Shown: positions 33,217 through 42,240 of the stretch, piece after piece
Layout: each line of letters begins with the position of its first letter
Numbering within the stretch: the first letter of the stretch is position 1
From: Bosea sp. 29B
GTDB taxonomy: Bacteria > Pseudomonadota > Alphaproteobacteria > Rhizobiales > Beijerinckiaceae
Direction: 5' to 3'
NCBI RefSeq assembly: GCF_902506165.1
Contig: NZ_LR733817.1
Location: forward strand, 744,001 to 808,000
Length of the DNA stretch: 64,000 nucleotides
Notes under the pieces: generated by a model
The model's database searches: none
What the model saw: only the letters and a program-made list of their open reading frames with translations
Told to the model about the DNA's origin: nothing
Position numbers and translations under genes: made by a program

Positions 33217-33365
33217 TTGACAGAGCCGAGATTTCGGCACGTACTGAGTCCGCTAGGTGACTTGTGCTGGAGGCCCTTCTCAAAGGCGGGCTTCCAGGGG
33301 AGCAATTCGAACCGGCGCTTTTCCTCTGAGCCCGCAAGGGCCGGAGCGGAAGCGCCGGTTTTTTT
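33217..33365 (+). ncRNA. Structured leader or small RNA ending in a strong intrinsic terminator
   Basis: After TTGACA (33217-33222) come three hairpins. The first is GCCGA/TCGGC (33225-33229, 33234-33238). The second pairs CTGGAGGCCC (33267-33276) with GGGCTTCCAG (33288-33297), ten pairs including one G-U. The third is a perfect 11-bp stem, AACCGGCGCTT (33310-33320) and AAGCGCCGGTT (33350-33360), followed by a T tract to 33365. The apical part of the last hairpin carries GCCC-GCAA-GGGC, a GNRA tetraloop. The transcript start is uncertain. It precedes the amidohydrolase start by only 38 bp, so it may be an attenuator, a terminator of the autotransporter gene, or a small RNA. Confidence 0.5.
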
Positions 33366-33402
33366 GTTTGGGTCACCCGACACCGCTTTGGAGGGGACAG
33401 GG

Positions 33403-35073
33403 ATGACCGATAGGCCGAATGCAGCAAGGCCCGGCCCCGTGGCCGAAACGATCCTATACAACGGGGTGATCCGCACAATGGACGCGGCGAACCCCGTGGC
33501 GGAGGCCCTTGCTGTCTCCGGCGGCCGGATCGTAAGGCTCGGCACGCAGACCGAGGTCATGGCTCTGCGGACAGAAGCGACCGATCTCGTTGACCTCGGC
33601 GGCCGCATGCTGATGCCGGGGTTGATCGACTTCCATGTCCACCTCCTCTCCAGCATGATCGCACGCCTCCATACGACAGCGCTCGACACGGCCGACGATT
33701 TCGACACGATCCTGGGCAAGATCGAAGCGGCCTGCGCCCGCCAGGACGGGCGCGATTGGGTCGTCGCCGGCGCCTATGGAGCGCGTGCCCTCGGTCGGAT
33801 GCGCGAGCCCGGCGCGCTGGCGGCCCTGGATGCGGTCAGTCGCGGCCGGCCCGTTGCGATGCAGCACCTCAGCGGCCATGGCTATTTCGCCAACTCCGCC
33901 GCCTTGCGGATCGCCGGCATCGATGCCGCGACGCCGAACCCGCCGGATGGTGAGATCGTCAAGGATGCCGCAGGACAGCCGACCGGCCTGCTCATCGAGT
34001 CCGGTGCCTGGCCTGTCACCGACGCCATCCCCGAACTCACCGCAGCCGGGAAGGCCGAGGCGGCGCGCGCCTCGATCGCCTATCTCAACAGCCTCGGCAT
34101 CACCGGCTTCGCCGATGCGTCAGCGAGCCTGGAGGCGCTGCAGTTCTACCGGGCCCTCGACGATGCCGGCGCTTTGACCTGCTGGGCCGCCTTCCATCTC
34201 GCTTTGAGCCCGACCTGCTCCGGTTATGCGGCCGATGAGGTCAAGGTCATGCGCGAGCAGCGCCGCGAGCTTTGCGGCCCGCATATGAATGCCGATTTCG
34301 CCAAGATCTTCCTCGACGGCGTGCCGTCGTTGCGCACCGCCGCTATGCTCGCCCCCTATGCCAGCGCGCCCGACGAACCGCCAGTCGCGACCTCGCTGAC
34401 CCTGGACGAGCTGACCGAGGCGATCGCCGATTTCGACGGGGACGGCCTCGGCGTGAAAGTGCACGCGGTGGGCGATCGCGCCATCCGCATGGTGCTCGAT
34501 GCCGTCGAGCAGGTGCGCCGCCGCAACGGCCCCGATGGGCCACAGCACCAGATCGCCCATGGCCAGTTCATCACCGCAGCGGACATTCCGCGCCTGGCCG
34601 AGCTGAATGTCCTCCACGACATGTGCCCGCCGCTCTGGCATCCCAATTCGGCGAGCCTGACGCATGAGAGGATGGTCGGCGCTGAGCGCTATGCAACGGT
34701 CTGGCCGGTTCGCGACATCCTCGCCGCCGGCGCGGCCGTCGTCGCTGCCTCCGACTGGCGTACGATCGCGCCCGACCTCGATCCCTGGGAGGCGATGTGC
34801 GGCCTCGTCACCCGCCGCGATCCGACCGGACGCCACGAGGGCGTGCATGCGCCCGATCAGGCCGTGAGCATCACCGAGGTCCTGCCGCTCTATACGACCA
34901 ATCCGGCGGCAGCGATGCGCCTCGGCCACCGCACCGGCCGGCTCGCACCGGGATTGTCGGCGGACATGGTCATGCTGGACCGCGATCTGATGACGATTGA
35001 GCCGCTGGCGATCGCACAGACGAAGGTTTTGGCCACCTGGTTCGAGGGAAGGCTCGTGCACGGCAGCGCCTGA
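33403..35073 (+). CDS. Amidohydrolase, YtcJ-like
   Basis: A 556-residue metal-dependent amidohydrolase of the amidohydrolase_3 (YtcJ) group. GRMLMPGLIDFHVHLL holds the first metal pair in the HxH motif, LGVKVHAVGDRAIRMVLDAVE a later histidine, and AAVVAASDWRTIAPD the catalytic aspartate. The end RTGRLAPGLSADMVMLD is typical. The ATG at 33403 follows GGAGGGG. It shares a short gap with the peptide-type binding protein downstream (65 bp), so a coupled uptake/hydrolysis role for an amide or N-acyl compound is possible. Confidence 0.86.
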   Translation: MTDRPNAARPGPVAETILYNGVIRTMDAANPVAEALAVSGGRIVRLGTQTEVMALRTEATDLVDLGGRMLMPGLIDFHVHLLSSMIARLHTTALDTADDFDTILGKIEAACARQDGRDWVVAGAYGARALGRMREPGALAALDAVSRGRPVAMQHLSGHGYFANSAALRIAGIDAATPNPPDGEIVKDAAGQPTGLLIESGAWPVTDAIPELTAAGKAEAARASIAYLNSLGITGFADASASLEALQFYRALDDAGALTCWAAFHLALSPTCSGYAADEVKVMREQRRELCGPHMNADFAKIFLDGVPSLRTAAMLAPYASAPDEPPVATSLTLDELTEAIADFDGDGLGVKVHAVGDRAIRMVLDAVEQVRRRNGPDGPQHQIAHGQFITAADIPRLAELNVLHDMCPPLWHPNSASLTHERMVGAERYATVWPVRDILAAGAAVVAASDWRTIAPDLDPWEAMCGLVTRRDPTGRHEGVHAPDQAVSITEVLPLYTTNPAAAMRLGHRTGRLAPGLSADMVMLDRDLMTIEPLAIAQTKVLATWFEGRLVHGSA

Positions 35074-35138
35074 AGAAACCGCCGCGGCACAGCCGGAACG
35101 AGATGACGATACAATCGACAAAAGGGAAGATCGGAAGC

Positions 35139-36725
35139 ATGCACCGCCGCCACTTCATCGCCGGAGCGAGCGCCGCCGCCGCAGGGCTTGCCATGCCGCG
35201 CCTCGGCCAGGCCCAGGCGAACCGCGCCCGCACCTTGCGCTTTGCCCCGCATGCCGATCTCAGCTTCGTCGATCCCGGCTGGACGCTGGCCTATATCGCG
35301 CGGAACCACGGCTTCATGGTGTTCGACACGCTCTACGGGCTGGATTCCGGGTTCGAGCCGCAGCCCCAGATGGTGGCGGGACATGTGGTCGAGAACGATG
35401 GCCTGCTGTGGCGGCTGACCTTACGCGACGGGCTGCTCTTCCATGACGGCACGCCGGTGCGCGCCCAGGATTGCGTCGCCAGCATCCGGCGCTGGGCGTC
35501 TGCCGACGCGTTCGGCCAGAAGCTGATGGCTGTGACGGACGAGCTCTCGGCCGCTTCCGATCGCGAGATCCGCTTTCAGCTGAAGCGTCCTTTCCCGCTC
35601 CTGCCGGCGGCGCTGGGCAAGGCCAGCCCGTATATGTGCGCGATCATGCCGGAGCGGATCGCCCTCACCCCGCAGACGACGCAGATCACCGAGGTCATCG
35701 GCAGCGGCCCGTTCCGCTTCCTCGCTTCGGAGCGGGTGCCCGGAGCCTCGGCGGCCTATGCCAAGTTCGACCGCTATGTCCCGGCTCCCGGCAAGCCGAG
35801 CTTCGTCGCCGGCGCCAAAGTCGTCCATTTCGACCGGGTCGAGTGGGTCACCATTCCCGATGCCGGCACAGCCGCGGGCGCGCTCCAGTCGGGCGAGATC
35901 GATTGGTGGGAGGCTCCGCCGCCCGACCTGATCCCGCTGCTGAAGGGCAACGGCAAGGTCGCCGTCGAGACGCTTGACCCGGCCGGCTCGATCGGCGTGT
36001 TCCGGTTCAACCATCTCCAGCCCCCCTTCAACAATCCGGCAATCCGGCGCGCCGTGCTCGCCGCGGTCGACCAGGCCCCGTTCATGCAGGCGATTGCGGG
36101 CGACGATCGGGCGATGTGGAACGACCGGGTTGGCTATTTCACGCCCGGTACGCCGATGGCGAACGATGCGGGCATGGCCGGGCTGTTCGGCCCACGCGAC
36201 CTTGCCAAGGCCAAGCGCGACCTTGCCGCCGCCGGCTATCGCGGCGAGAGGGTCGTCCTGCTCGCCGCCTCGAACATCGACGCGATCAATGCGCTCGCTC
36301 TGGTCGCGCAGGATCTGCTCACCCGCATCGGCATGAATGTCGACTATGTCTCGACCGATTGGGGCACGGTGATGCAGCGGCGAACCAGCCAGCAGCCGGT
36401 CGAGAACGGCGGCTGGAGCGCCTTCATCGGCACCTGGTCCGGCAATGATCTGGTGAACCCGGCGGTCAGCATCAGCCTGCGCGGCGACGGCAAGGCGGCC
36501 GGCGGCTGGCTGACCTCACCCGAGATCGAGCGGCTGCGCGACTCCTGGTTCGAGGCGTCCGACCTCGCTGAGCGCCAGCGCGTCTGCCGGGCGATCCAGG
36601 AGCAGGCCTGGCAGGACGTGCCCTTCATCCCGCTCGGCCAGTGGAAGACCCAGAGCGCCTGGCGCACCAGCATCACCGATCTGCCGCGCGGCATCCCCCT
36701 CTTTTGGGGCGCGCGGCCAAGCTGA
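35139..36725 (+). CDS. Orphan ABC transporter substrate-binding protein, family 5 (peptide/nickel type)
   Basis: A 528-residue periplasmic binding protein. The leader MHRRHFIAGASAAAAGLAMP is twin-arginine-like, ending near GQAQA. The body has the family 5 elements FDTLYGLDSGFEPQPQMVAGH, WRLTLRDGLLFHDGTPVRAQD, GSGPFRF and FNNPAIRRAVLAAVDQ. No permease or ATPase genes of the peptide-type transporter are in the window, so it is an orphan that would use components encoded elsewhere. The ATG at 35139 was chosen because the leader begins there. Confidence 0.85.
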   Translation: MHRRHFIAGASAAAAGLAMPRLGQAQANRARTLRFAPHADLSFVDPGWTLAYIARNHGFMVFDTLYGLDSGFEPQPQMVAGHVVENDGLLWRLTLRDGLLFHDGTPVRAQDCVASIRRWASADAFGQKLMAVTDELSAASDREIRFQLKRPFPLLPAALGKASPYMCAIMPERIALTPQTTQITEVIGSGPFRFLASERVPGASAAYAKFDRYVPAPGKPSFVAGAKVVHFDRVEWVTIPDAGTAAGALQSGEIDWWEAPPPDLIPLLKGNGKVAVETLDPAGSIGVFRFNHLQPPFNNPAIRRAVLAAVDQAPFMQAIAGDDRAMWNDRVGYFTPGTPMANDAGMAGLFGPRDLAKAKRDLAAAGYRGERVVLLAASNIDAINALALVAQDLLTRIGMNVDYVSTDWGTVMQRRTSQQPVENGGWSAFIGTWSGNDLVNPAVSISLRGDGKAAGGWLTSPEIERLRDSWFEASDLAERQRVCRAIQEQAWQDVPFIPLGQWKTQSAWRTSITDLPRGIPLFWGARPS

Positions 36726-36746
36726 GCGGGGCAGCCGCAGCCCCGC
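36726..36746. terminator. Perfect 7-bp hairpin between convergent genes
   Basis: GCGGGGC (36726-36732), AGCCGCA, GCCCCGC (36740-36746) directly after the stop of the binding-protein gene, followed by CCTTCTTGT. It may terminate transcription from both sides, since the receptor gene ends at 36755 in the opposite direction. Confidence 0.55.
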
Positions 36747-36754
36747 CCTTCTTG

Positions 36755-38338
36755 TCACACCGCGACAATGCCTGTGGTGAAGGTCTCGACGACGCCAGCA
36801 AGATCGCGCGTCGAGCGATCGACATGGCCGGCGGCCTCAGAGACATGGGCGCCCTGGCTCAAGGTCTGGGCCGTCCGCGAGGCAACCTCCTCGATCGTCA
36901 GGGCAGCGCGCTCAGCCGCCGCGACCCCTTGCGTCACCGCCTCGACGATCGACGCCACGCCGTTCGCCTGCAGATCGGCCGCGACGATGATGTCGTTGCT
37001 GACATTCACGATCGCCTTCGCCGAGTTGCCGATGGTCCGGCTCGCCGAAAGGGAATCCTCCGCGGCGGATCGAACGACTTTGATCCGGCCGCAGATCTCC
37101 TCCGTCGCCGCCTCCGTCCGTGAAGCCAGGAGCTTCACCTCCCGCGCGACCACGACGAACCCTTTGCCCTCCGGCCCCGCACGCGCCGCCTCGATCGTGG
37201 CGTTGAGGGCGAGCAGGTTGGTTTGCCTGGCGATATCGCTGATCAGGTCCGCGATCCGCTCGATGTCGCGGACGGCGCAACCGAGTTGCTCCTTGACGGC
37301 GATTGAGGACGCGACCTCGGCGGCAGCGACCTGGACGAGGGCAGTGGTGTTGCGCGCGGCGTCGAGAACCATGGCAATGCTCTCGGACAGCCTGAGGGAT
37401 TCGGCTTCGACCAGCCGCATGCCCCCCTTCGTCTCCGCAACGGTCGCGAGCAGCTCTTCCAATCCCAGACGGGAGGTCGTCGAGATCTCCGACAATTGGG
37501 TGGCCGCGCCGTTCATCTGGTCGACGGCCTGGGACATCTGCTGCAGGGGCCGGCTGACGGTCTCCTTGAAGTCGCCGGCCAGGTGCTGCACCTGCGAGCG
37601 CCGCCACTCCTCATGACTCGCACGCTCCTGCGCCTCCTCGCCAAGGGAGGTGATCACCGCGGAAGCCTGGACATGCTCGATGAAGAGCTGCGCCATAGTC
37701 CGCAACGCCAGCACCAGCGCCAGGCCGTACATCGCCTGCTGCACCAGATTGGGGATGGCGTGGTCGAGCGGCGTGAAGCCGAGCTGAACGATGCGTCCGA
37801 TCATCAGCATGGCGAGAAACAGCACTCCGGCCGAGGGAATGATCGCCATGATGAAAACGCCGGCGCAGGCCAGCCCGGCCAGCATGGTCGCGATGATCAC
37901 CTCCATCTCCGGCGCGATGCCCGGATTGACGACGATCGGCAGCACCGCCCACGGCATCGCGACGACCGCGGTGTCGAGGATGATCCGGGCGACGAAACGT
38001 TGCGACGGCGCATCGGTCCGGCGCCGCTCCCGGACCCGCCGGATCCGCGCGATGCCTACCCAGGCGGTGACGATCACCCAGGAGGCCCAGGCCAGCGGAA
38101 AAAGCCGCCAGCCGTAATAGAGCGCGACGACGGCGATGGTGGCGGCGGAGAGCATGGCCGAAACCAGGATCGGCGGCAGGGTCTGGAGATAGCGGGCGGC
38201 TTGCGCCTGGCGCAGCGCAGCGGCGGCGTAGCCCGTCAACAGTGGAAGACGGAGCGATCGGACGACCCAGGCGTCGTAGCTCAGGAGCGAGCGCGTGTGC
38301 CAGCTCATCTCACGATGAATAGTGGTTCGCTCCATCAC
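36755..38338 (-). CDS. Methyl-accepting chemotaxis-type protein with integral-membrane sensor
   Basis: A 527-residue receptor. The N-terminal 220 residues have about six hydrophobic segments (for example [22 protein letters not shown] and [30 protein letters not shown]) and no periplasmic ligand domain. A long alpha-helical cytoplasmic domain follows, with the hairpin [21 protein letters not shown] and [22 protein letters not shown], which interacts with CheW/CheA. The hairpin is slightly divergent from the usual LNAAIEAARAGEQGRGF. No che genes or flagellar genes are nearby. It might sense membrane energy state. Confidence 0.85.
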   Translation of the reverse strand: MMERTTIHREMSWHTRSLLSYDAWVVRSLRLPLLTGYAAAALRQAQAARYLQTLPPILVSAMLSAATIAVVALYYGWRLFPLAWASWVIVTAWVGIARIRRVRERRRTDAPSQRFVARIILDTAVVAMPWAVLPIVVNPGIAPEMEVIIATMLAGLACAGVFIMAIIPSAGVLFLAMLMIGRIVQLGFTPLDHAIPNLVQQAMYGLALVLALRTMAQLFIEHVQASAVITSLGEEAQERASHEEWRRSQVQHLAGDFKETVSRPLQQMSQAVDQMNGAATQLSEISTTSRLGLEELLATVAETKGGMRLVEAESLRLSESIAMVLDAARNTTALVQVAAAEVASSIAVKEQLGCAVRDIERIADLISDIARQTNLLALNATIEAARAGPEGKGFVVVAREVKLLASRTEAATEEICGRIKVVRSAAEDSLSASRTIGNSAKAIVNVSNDIIVAADLQANGVASIVEAVTQGVAAAERAALTIEEVASRTAQTLSQGAHVSEAAGHVDRSTRDLAGVVETFTTGIVAV

Positions 38339-38649
38339 TCACACTCTGAAACGAGAGCACCCGGCGGGGAACGCAATCCCCGTCTCGGACCAGCCCGTGC
38401 TTTGACAAGATGGGGCGCCAATTGCGGCCCCGGGGGCGGATGGCGATCTCGCGACTCCGCAACCTGGGCGGCCGGGGGCCTGTCGCTGGAAGCGAGCGGA
38501 TGACGGCCCCGCCCGCCCGAGGACGCAAGGCCGATGCCCACTTCGGTTCCCGCCTGCGCCAAGATCAGGTGTCCGTGGTGTCGAACTCGATGATCGCCTG
38601 CGTCCGACGGATCGCGGCCGCCTCGGTCGGCCAGCGGCCGATCAGCAGG

Positions 38650-38982
38650 TCAATTGCCATGGTCCGCCGCATCGGTACGCGGAGAAGCGCCGGATTGCTC
38701 GCCACCGTCAGCGGCCGAGTGGTCGCCCGCAGCGGTGAATTGCTCGGCGAGATCCTTGTAGGCAACGGAATAATACGTCACCAGTGACTTGAACGACAAT
38801 TCGAAGATGCGGATGAAATTCGACAGGATGGCGATCTTGTCGTCGTCATTGATCTGCGCTCTCTCGATGATGTCCTTCATGAATTTTATTTCGGAATTCA
38901 CCTTCGCGATCGACTGGGTGAACGCCTCGACGCCCCTGCTCTTTTTGAGAAGGACATGACTTTGCAGATCGATGACCGACAT
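38650..38982 (-). CDS. Small uncharacterised protein
   Basis: A 110-residue frame, MSVIDLQSHVLLKKSRG at the start, then a largely helical central region (IKFMKDIIERAQINDDDK, SNFIRIFELSFKSLVTYYSV) and a disordered, Ala/Gly/Ser-rich end. Base composition is clearly more AT-rich than neighbouring genes (for example around 38880-38920), which suggests recent acquisition or a different origin. I do not recognise a family. The following 440 bp upstream are AT-rich and gene-free. The frame could be a small unannotated gene; support is moderate. Confidence 0.5.
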   Translation of the reverse strand: MSVIDLQSHVLLKKSRGVEAFTQSIAKVNSEIKFMKDIIERAQINDDDKIAILSNFIRIFELSFKSLVTYYSVAYKDLAEQFTAAGDHSAADGGEQSGASPRTDAADHGN

Positions 38983-39422
38983 CTTGCTTATCCGATCAAA
39001 TTCGGCACTTCAGTGCTGCTTTTCGCTTGAAATCCTGCAGAGAATAAAACACAGACACTGTTACGTTCATTTTCCAAAAACAAAATAACCAAATAATATT
39101 TGAAATACAACTTGCGCACACCAGATACGATTCTCGCATCAATTCCGCAACATCACCCGGAAATTCAATCTAGCTGGCGCTGGGAAAATGGGACAACCGG
39201 GCAAACACCCGAGTATTGCGCCACTATTCCCCTAGGGCTTACCTCGGCCAGCTGACATTGCAGATCGGCCGGAAAGCAGGTCTTTCGACGCGAAGCGCCT
39301 CTCCCCTCATTTTAATCGACGCATCTCCCAACGTGTCATCATCGGAGCCATGCCATGGCTTCGCCGTGAGGTGCCCGCCGAGGCAGGACAGTCCCCAATA
39401 TCGCGCTCGATCAAATCCGTGG
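38983..39422. other. Gene-free, AT-rich region
   Basis: About 440 bp between the small gene and the response regulator. The first 200 bp are strikingly AT-rich for this genome (AAAAACAAAATAACC near 39075). No open frame with convincing codon use was seen. It presumably holds the promoter of the small leftward gene at 38650 and the 3' flank of the response-regulator operon. Confidence 0.6.
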
Positions 39423-40073
39423 CTAGGGTTCGATCAGCCTGTTTCGGATCGCGTAACGGGCCAGATCGACCGCCGTGCGCAGATTGAGCTTCTTCATCGC
39501 CGAAGTGCGGTGCGTGTCGACGGTCTTGATGCTGAGGCCCCAGCGGCGCGCGATGGATTTGTTCGATTCCCCTTCCGCGACGAGTTGCACCACCTCGCGC
39601 TCACGGGCCGTCAATGTCTGCGATGCCACTATCTTTTCGCCGCTGAGGAGCTGATCCAGCAGGCATTTCGCCACGCGCTGCGAGAAATAGGTTTTCCCCT
39701 CCGCCAGCGCCCGGACGCTGGCGACGACCTCCCCGTCGTCCTCGGACTTGAGCAGATAGCCGCGTGCACCAGCCTTCAGCGCATCGTAGATCAGCCCGTC
39801 ATCGTCATGCATCGTATAGATCAGCATCCGGATGTCGGGCAGGGCCTTGAGAACCTGTCGAACCGCTTCCAACCCGTTCAGCACCGGCAGGGAGTGATCG
39901 ATTACCACGATGTCGGGGACATGTTCGAGCGTGAGACGCACCGCCTCTTCGCCATTCCCGGCTTCGGCGCAAACATGCCAACCCGGCTGAGTTTCGAGGA
40001 TTGCCCTCAGTCCCCCACGGACGATGGGATGGTCGTCCACGACCAGTATTCTCAGCTCTCGTCTACCCATCAT
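39423..40073 (-). CDS. NarL/FixJ-family response regulator
   Basis: A 216-residue two-component regulator. The receiver domain has the acidic pair VVDDHP (Asp13-Asp14), phosphoacceptor Asp59 in VVIDHSLPVLNG, and Lys109 in YLLKSEDDG. The C-terminal LuxR-type helix-turn-helix is LTAREREVVQLVAEGESNKSIARRWGLSIKTVDTHR. It is 50 bp downstream of the histidine kinase gene in the same direction, so the two form a pair. The genes it controls are not evident from the window. Confidence 0.92.
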   Translation of the reverse strand: MMGRRELRILVVDDHPIVRGGLRAILETQPGWHVCAEAGNGEEAVRLTLEHVPDIVVIDHSLPVLNGLEAVRQVLKALPDIRMLIYTMHDDDGLIYDALKAGARGYLLKSEDDGEVVASVRALAEGKTYFSQRVAKCLLDQLLSGEKIVASQTLTAREREVVQLVAEGESNKSIARRWGLSIKTVDTHRTSAMKKLNLRTAVDLARYAIRNRLIEP

Positions 40074-40123
40074 GTTCGGGTCTCGACTTGCTCATCGCAG
40101 TCTCGGTTGTCGATCTCGCAGAA

Positions 40124-41827
40124 TCAAGCGGGCCGGCGCGCCGTATCCGGGACGGATGGCAGTGCGCGTGACCCGGCCTCTTCAGTCGCGTCGATCTCGG
40201 CCAGCGGCAGACGCAGGCGGATCGTCGTTCCTTTTCCTTGCTCGCTCGTGATCTCCAGCCCTCCCCGGCTGTCGTCGATGAAGGTCTGGACCTGGCTGAG
40301 TCCCAGGCCGCTGCCCTGCCCGGCCGTCTTGGTCGTGAAGAACGGGTCCAAGGCCTGGCCGAGGACCGTTTCCGACATGCCCTGCCCGTTGTCCGACACG
40401 CGGACTTCGCTCCAGCCCGGCCCGCCCTGCCCCGGAGGACGCTCGTCCCTGACATCGAGCGACACCCTTCCCCCATCCGGCATCGCGTCGCGCGCATTCA
40501 GGATCAGGTTCAGCAGGACGGCGAGAAGCTGGGGACGGTCGATCCGGCACGGCAAGGCCGATGCCGCGGTCGACAGGCGGACCTCCACCTTCGGCCCCGC
40601 AGCGCGATGAAGCATCGGCAGCGCCTCGGTTAGGACGAGATTCAGGTCATTGACCCCAGGCGCGCGGCTGCCAGTGCGGGCATGCGACAGCAATTGGGTG
40701 ACCAGCTCGCCGCCGACGGTGAGGGTGGCGTCGATCTGATCCAGTAATTCGCTCGCCTTGGGCCGGTCGGCCGTTTGCGGGCGCAGCAGCAGGACGGCGG
40801 ATCGAAGGATCCTCTGCAGGTTTCCAACATCATGCGCCACTCCCGCCGCGAACCGGCCGATCGATTCGAGCCGCTCCGCTTCCGCCAGGCGCGCCCTGGC
40901 CCGCTCCTCTTGCAGCCGATGATCCCGTGTCAGCGCTTCCATGCCGGCGAACATCACGATGATGATGGCCGCCCCGACGCTCGTCACGGTCATATGCGAG
41001 CGCCAGGAGCGCATGACGACAGCCTCCCGCATCGTTACGAGCATGACGAGCGGCAGGTTTTCGAGAGCCCTGAAGCTTGCGACCCGCTCATTGCCGTCGA
41101 TCGGACTCGTCCCCCAGAAGACCTCCGGAGCGCTCCCGTCGCGAAATCGCCTGAAGGTTTCCCGTCCAGCGGCCGAGGTGCCGATCAAGGCGTGGATATG
41201 CGGAGAACGGGCGAGTTCGACGCCGTCTCTATGAAACAGGGCGACCGTGCCGCCATTGACCCAGAGCTGGCTGTAGAAGCGCTCGAAATACATCGGGTCG
41301 ATCACAGCCACCGTGGCCCCGGCGAAGCTGCCGTCGAGCCCCTCGATCCGGCGCGACAGCGCGACGATCCAGGCCCCCGACGCGCGGCTGCGCAGGGGAG
41401 CATCGATATGCAGCCCCACGGACGGGCTGTCCTTCTGGACCGTAAAATAGGGTCGATCCGCCAGGCTGGTTCGTGGCGATGCCGGGTAGCTGGTGCTCTG
41501 CGACACGAAGCCGTCGGCTCCGACCACGAACAGCGCGCGCACATAGGGCAAGACACTCAGCCGCTTGCGCAGATCGGCGACGAAGCGCGGATCATTGTCG
41601 GCGAGGTTGGGCGTGCCTGCCGCCTCCGCCGCCATGCCTTGAAGGCTCAGATCGATCGATTGGATGGTGCGGCCCGTCTGCTCGGACAACAGCTTCACCA
41701 GGTTGACGACGTTGCGCTCTGCGTCCTCCTGTGCTGCCCGGTGACTCCGCCAGGCCTCGAATGCCAGCAAGCTCAGGATGCCCAGCACCAGAAAGAGCGC
41801 CGATGTCGGGCGTCGGAACACTGTCAC
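40124..41827 (-). CDS. Sensor histidine kinase with periplasmic Cache-type domain
   Basis: A 567-residue kinase. Residues 10-27 and about 280-298 are membrane segments enclosing a periplasmic domain of 250 residues that has a double-Cache pattern (YVRALFVVGADGFVSQSTSY, FTVQKDSPSVGLHIDAPL, WIVALSRRIEGLDGSFAGATVAVI). The cytoplasmic part has His332 in RFAAGVAHDVGNLQR, then the N box LNLILNARDAM, the G1 box VRVSDNGQGM and the G2 box GSGLGLSQVQTF. It partners with the response regulator at 39423. Cache domains bind small organic ligands, so an organic acid signal is possible. Confidence 0.9.
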   Translation of the reverse strand: MTVFRRPTSALFLVLGILSLLAFEAWRSHRAAQEDAERNVVNLVKLLSEQTGRTIQSIDLSLQGMAAEAAGTPNLADNDPRFVADLRKRLSVLPYVRALFVVGADGFVSQSTSYPASPRTSLADRPYFTVQKDSPSVGLHIDAPLRSRASGAWIVALSRRIEGLDGSFAGATVAVIDPMYFERFYSQLWVNGGTVALFHRDGVELARSPHIHALIGTSAAGRETFRRFRDGSAPEVFWGTSPIDGNERVASFRALENLPLVMLVTMREAVVMRSWRSHMTVTSVGAAIIIVMFAGMEALTRDHRLQEERARARLAEAERLESIGRFAAGVAHDVGNLQRILRSAVLLLRPQTADRPKASELLDQIDATLTVGGELVTQLLSHARTGSRAPGVNDLNLVLTEALPMLHRAAGPKVEVRLSTAASALPCRIDRPQLLAVLLNLILNARDAMPDGGRVSLDVRDERPPGQGGPGWSEVRVSDNGQGMSETVLGQALDPFFTTKTAGQGSGLGLSQVQTFIDDSRGGLEITSEQGKGTTIRLRLPLAEIDATEEAGSRALPSVPDTARRPA

Positions 41828-42240
41828 CAGGGGCGCCGCCGATCACGATGCGGCAGATATCGCAGCATGCCCATCACTTCAAAAAGTTGGGATTGTCATG
41901 AAACGTAGAAGTGTGCCGATCCTCGCCCCTATCCATCACCTTCGCGCAAGCCGATATCCACTTTGCGCGGGACCATACTGACAGGCATTCATCGCCGCTC
42001 AAAATCAGGTCGATACCTGAGGCCGTCTCAGCCGACCTTAGGGCAGCGGTCTGCGCCGGTCATCCCATCGGCGAGACCACAGCCGAGATCGAGGCGGTCA
42101 TCGCCGCGGCGCAGCGTGTCTTGAACCAGGCGCCGCTTCTGCCACGGCCTCCGGGCGCTTGGCTCCGACACGCCGCCGATTGAATTGGGGCCCGGCCGCT
42201 CACTCCCCCCTCGCCCTCGAAATGGAACGAGAATTCTGCT
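41828..42240. other. Intergenic region with one doubtful small frame
   Basis: A 413-bp gap between the kinase and the aminotransferase. A plus-strand frame at 41911-42183 (90 codons) has a plausible tail (EAVSADLRAAVCAGHPIGET, then EIEAVIAAAQRVLNQ), but no clear ribosome site and no recognised family. I regard it as unproven. The kinase promoter is expected here. Confidence 0.4.

Noticed and set aside
33300..33320. T-loop-like sequence on the minus strand (GGTTCGAATTGC) suggesting a tRNA
   Set aside because: No acceptor stem or anticodon arm can be drawn; the bases belong to the terminator stem.
31335..33719. 794-codon open frame on the minus strand
   Set aside because: It runs antisense to the autotransporter and amidohydrolase genes; its translation is low-complexity (Arg/Ala/Gly) with no family, as expected for a high-GC shadow.
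39216..40610. 464-codon plus-strand frame
   Set aside because: Overlaps the response regulator and kinase antisense; no domain and unusual composition in the first 200 bp.
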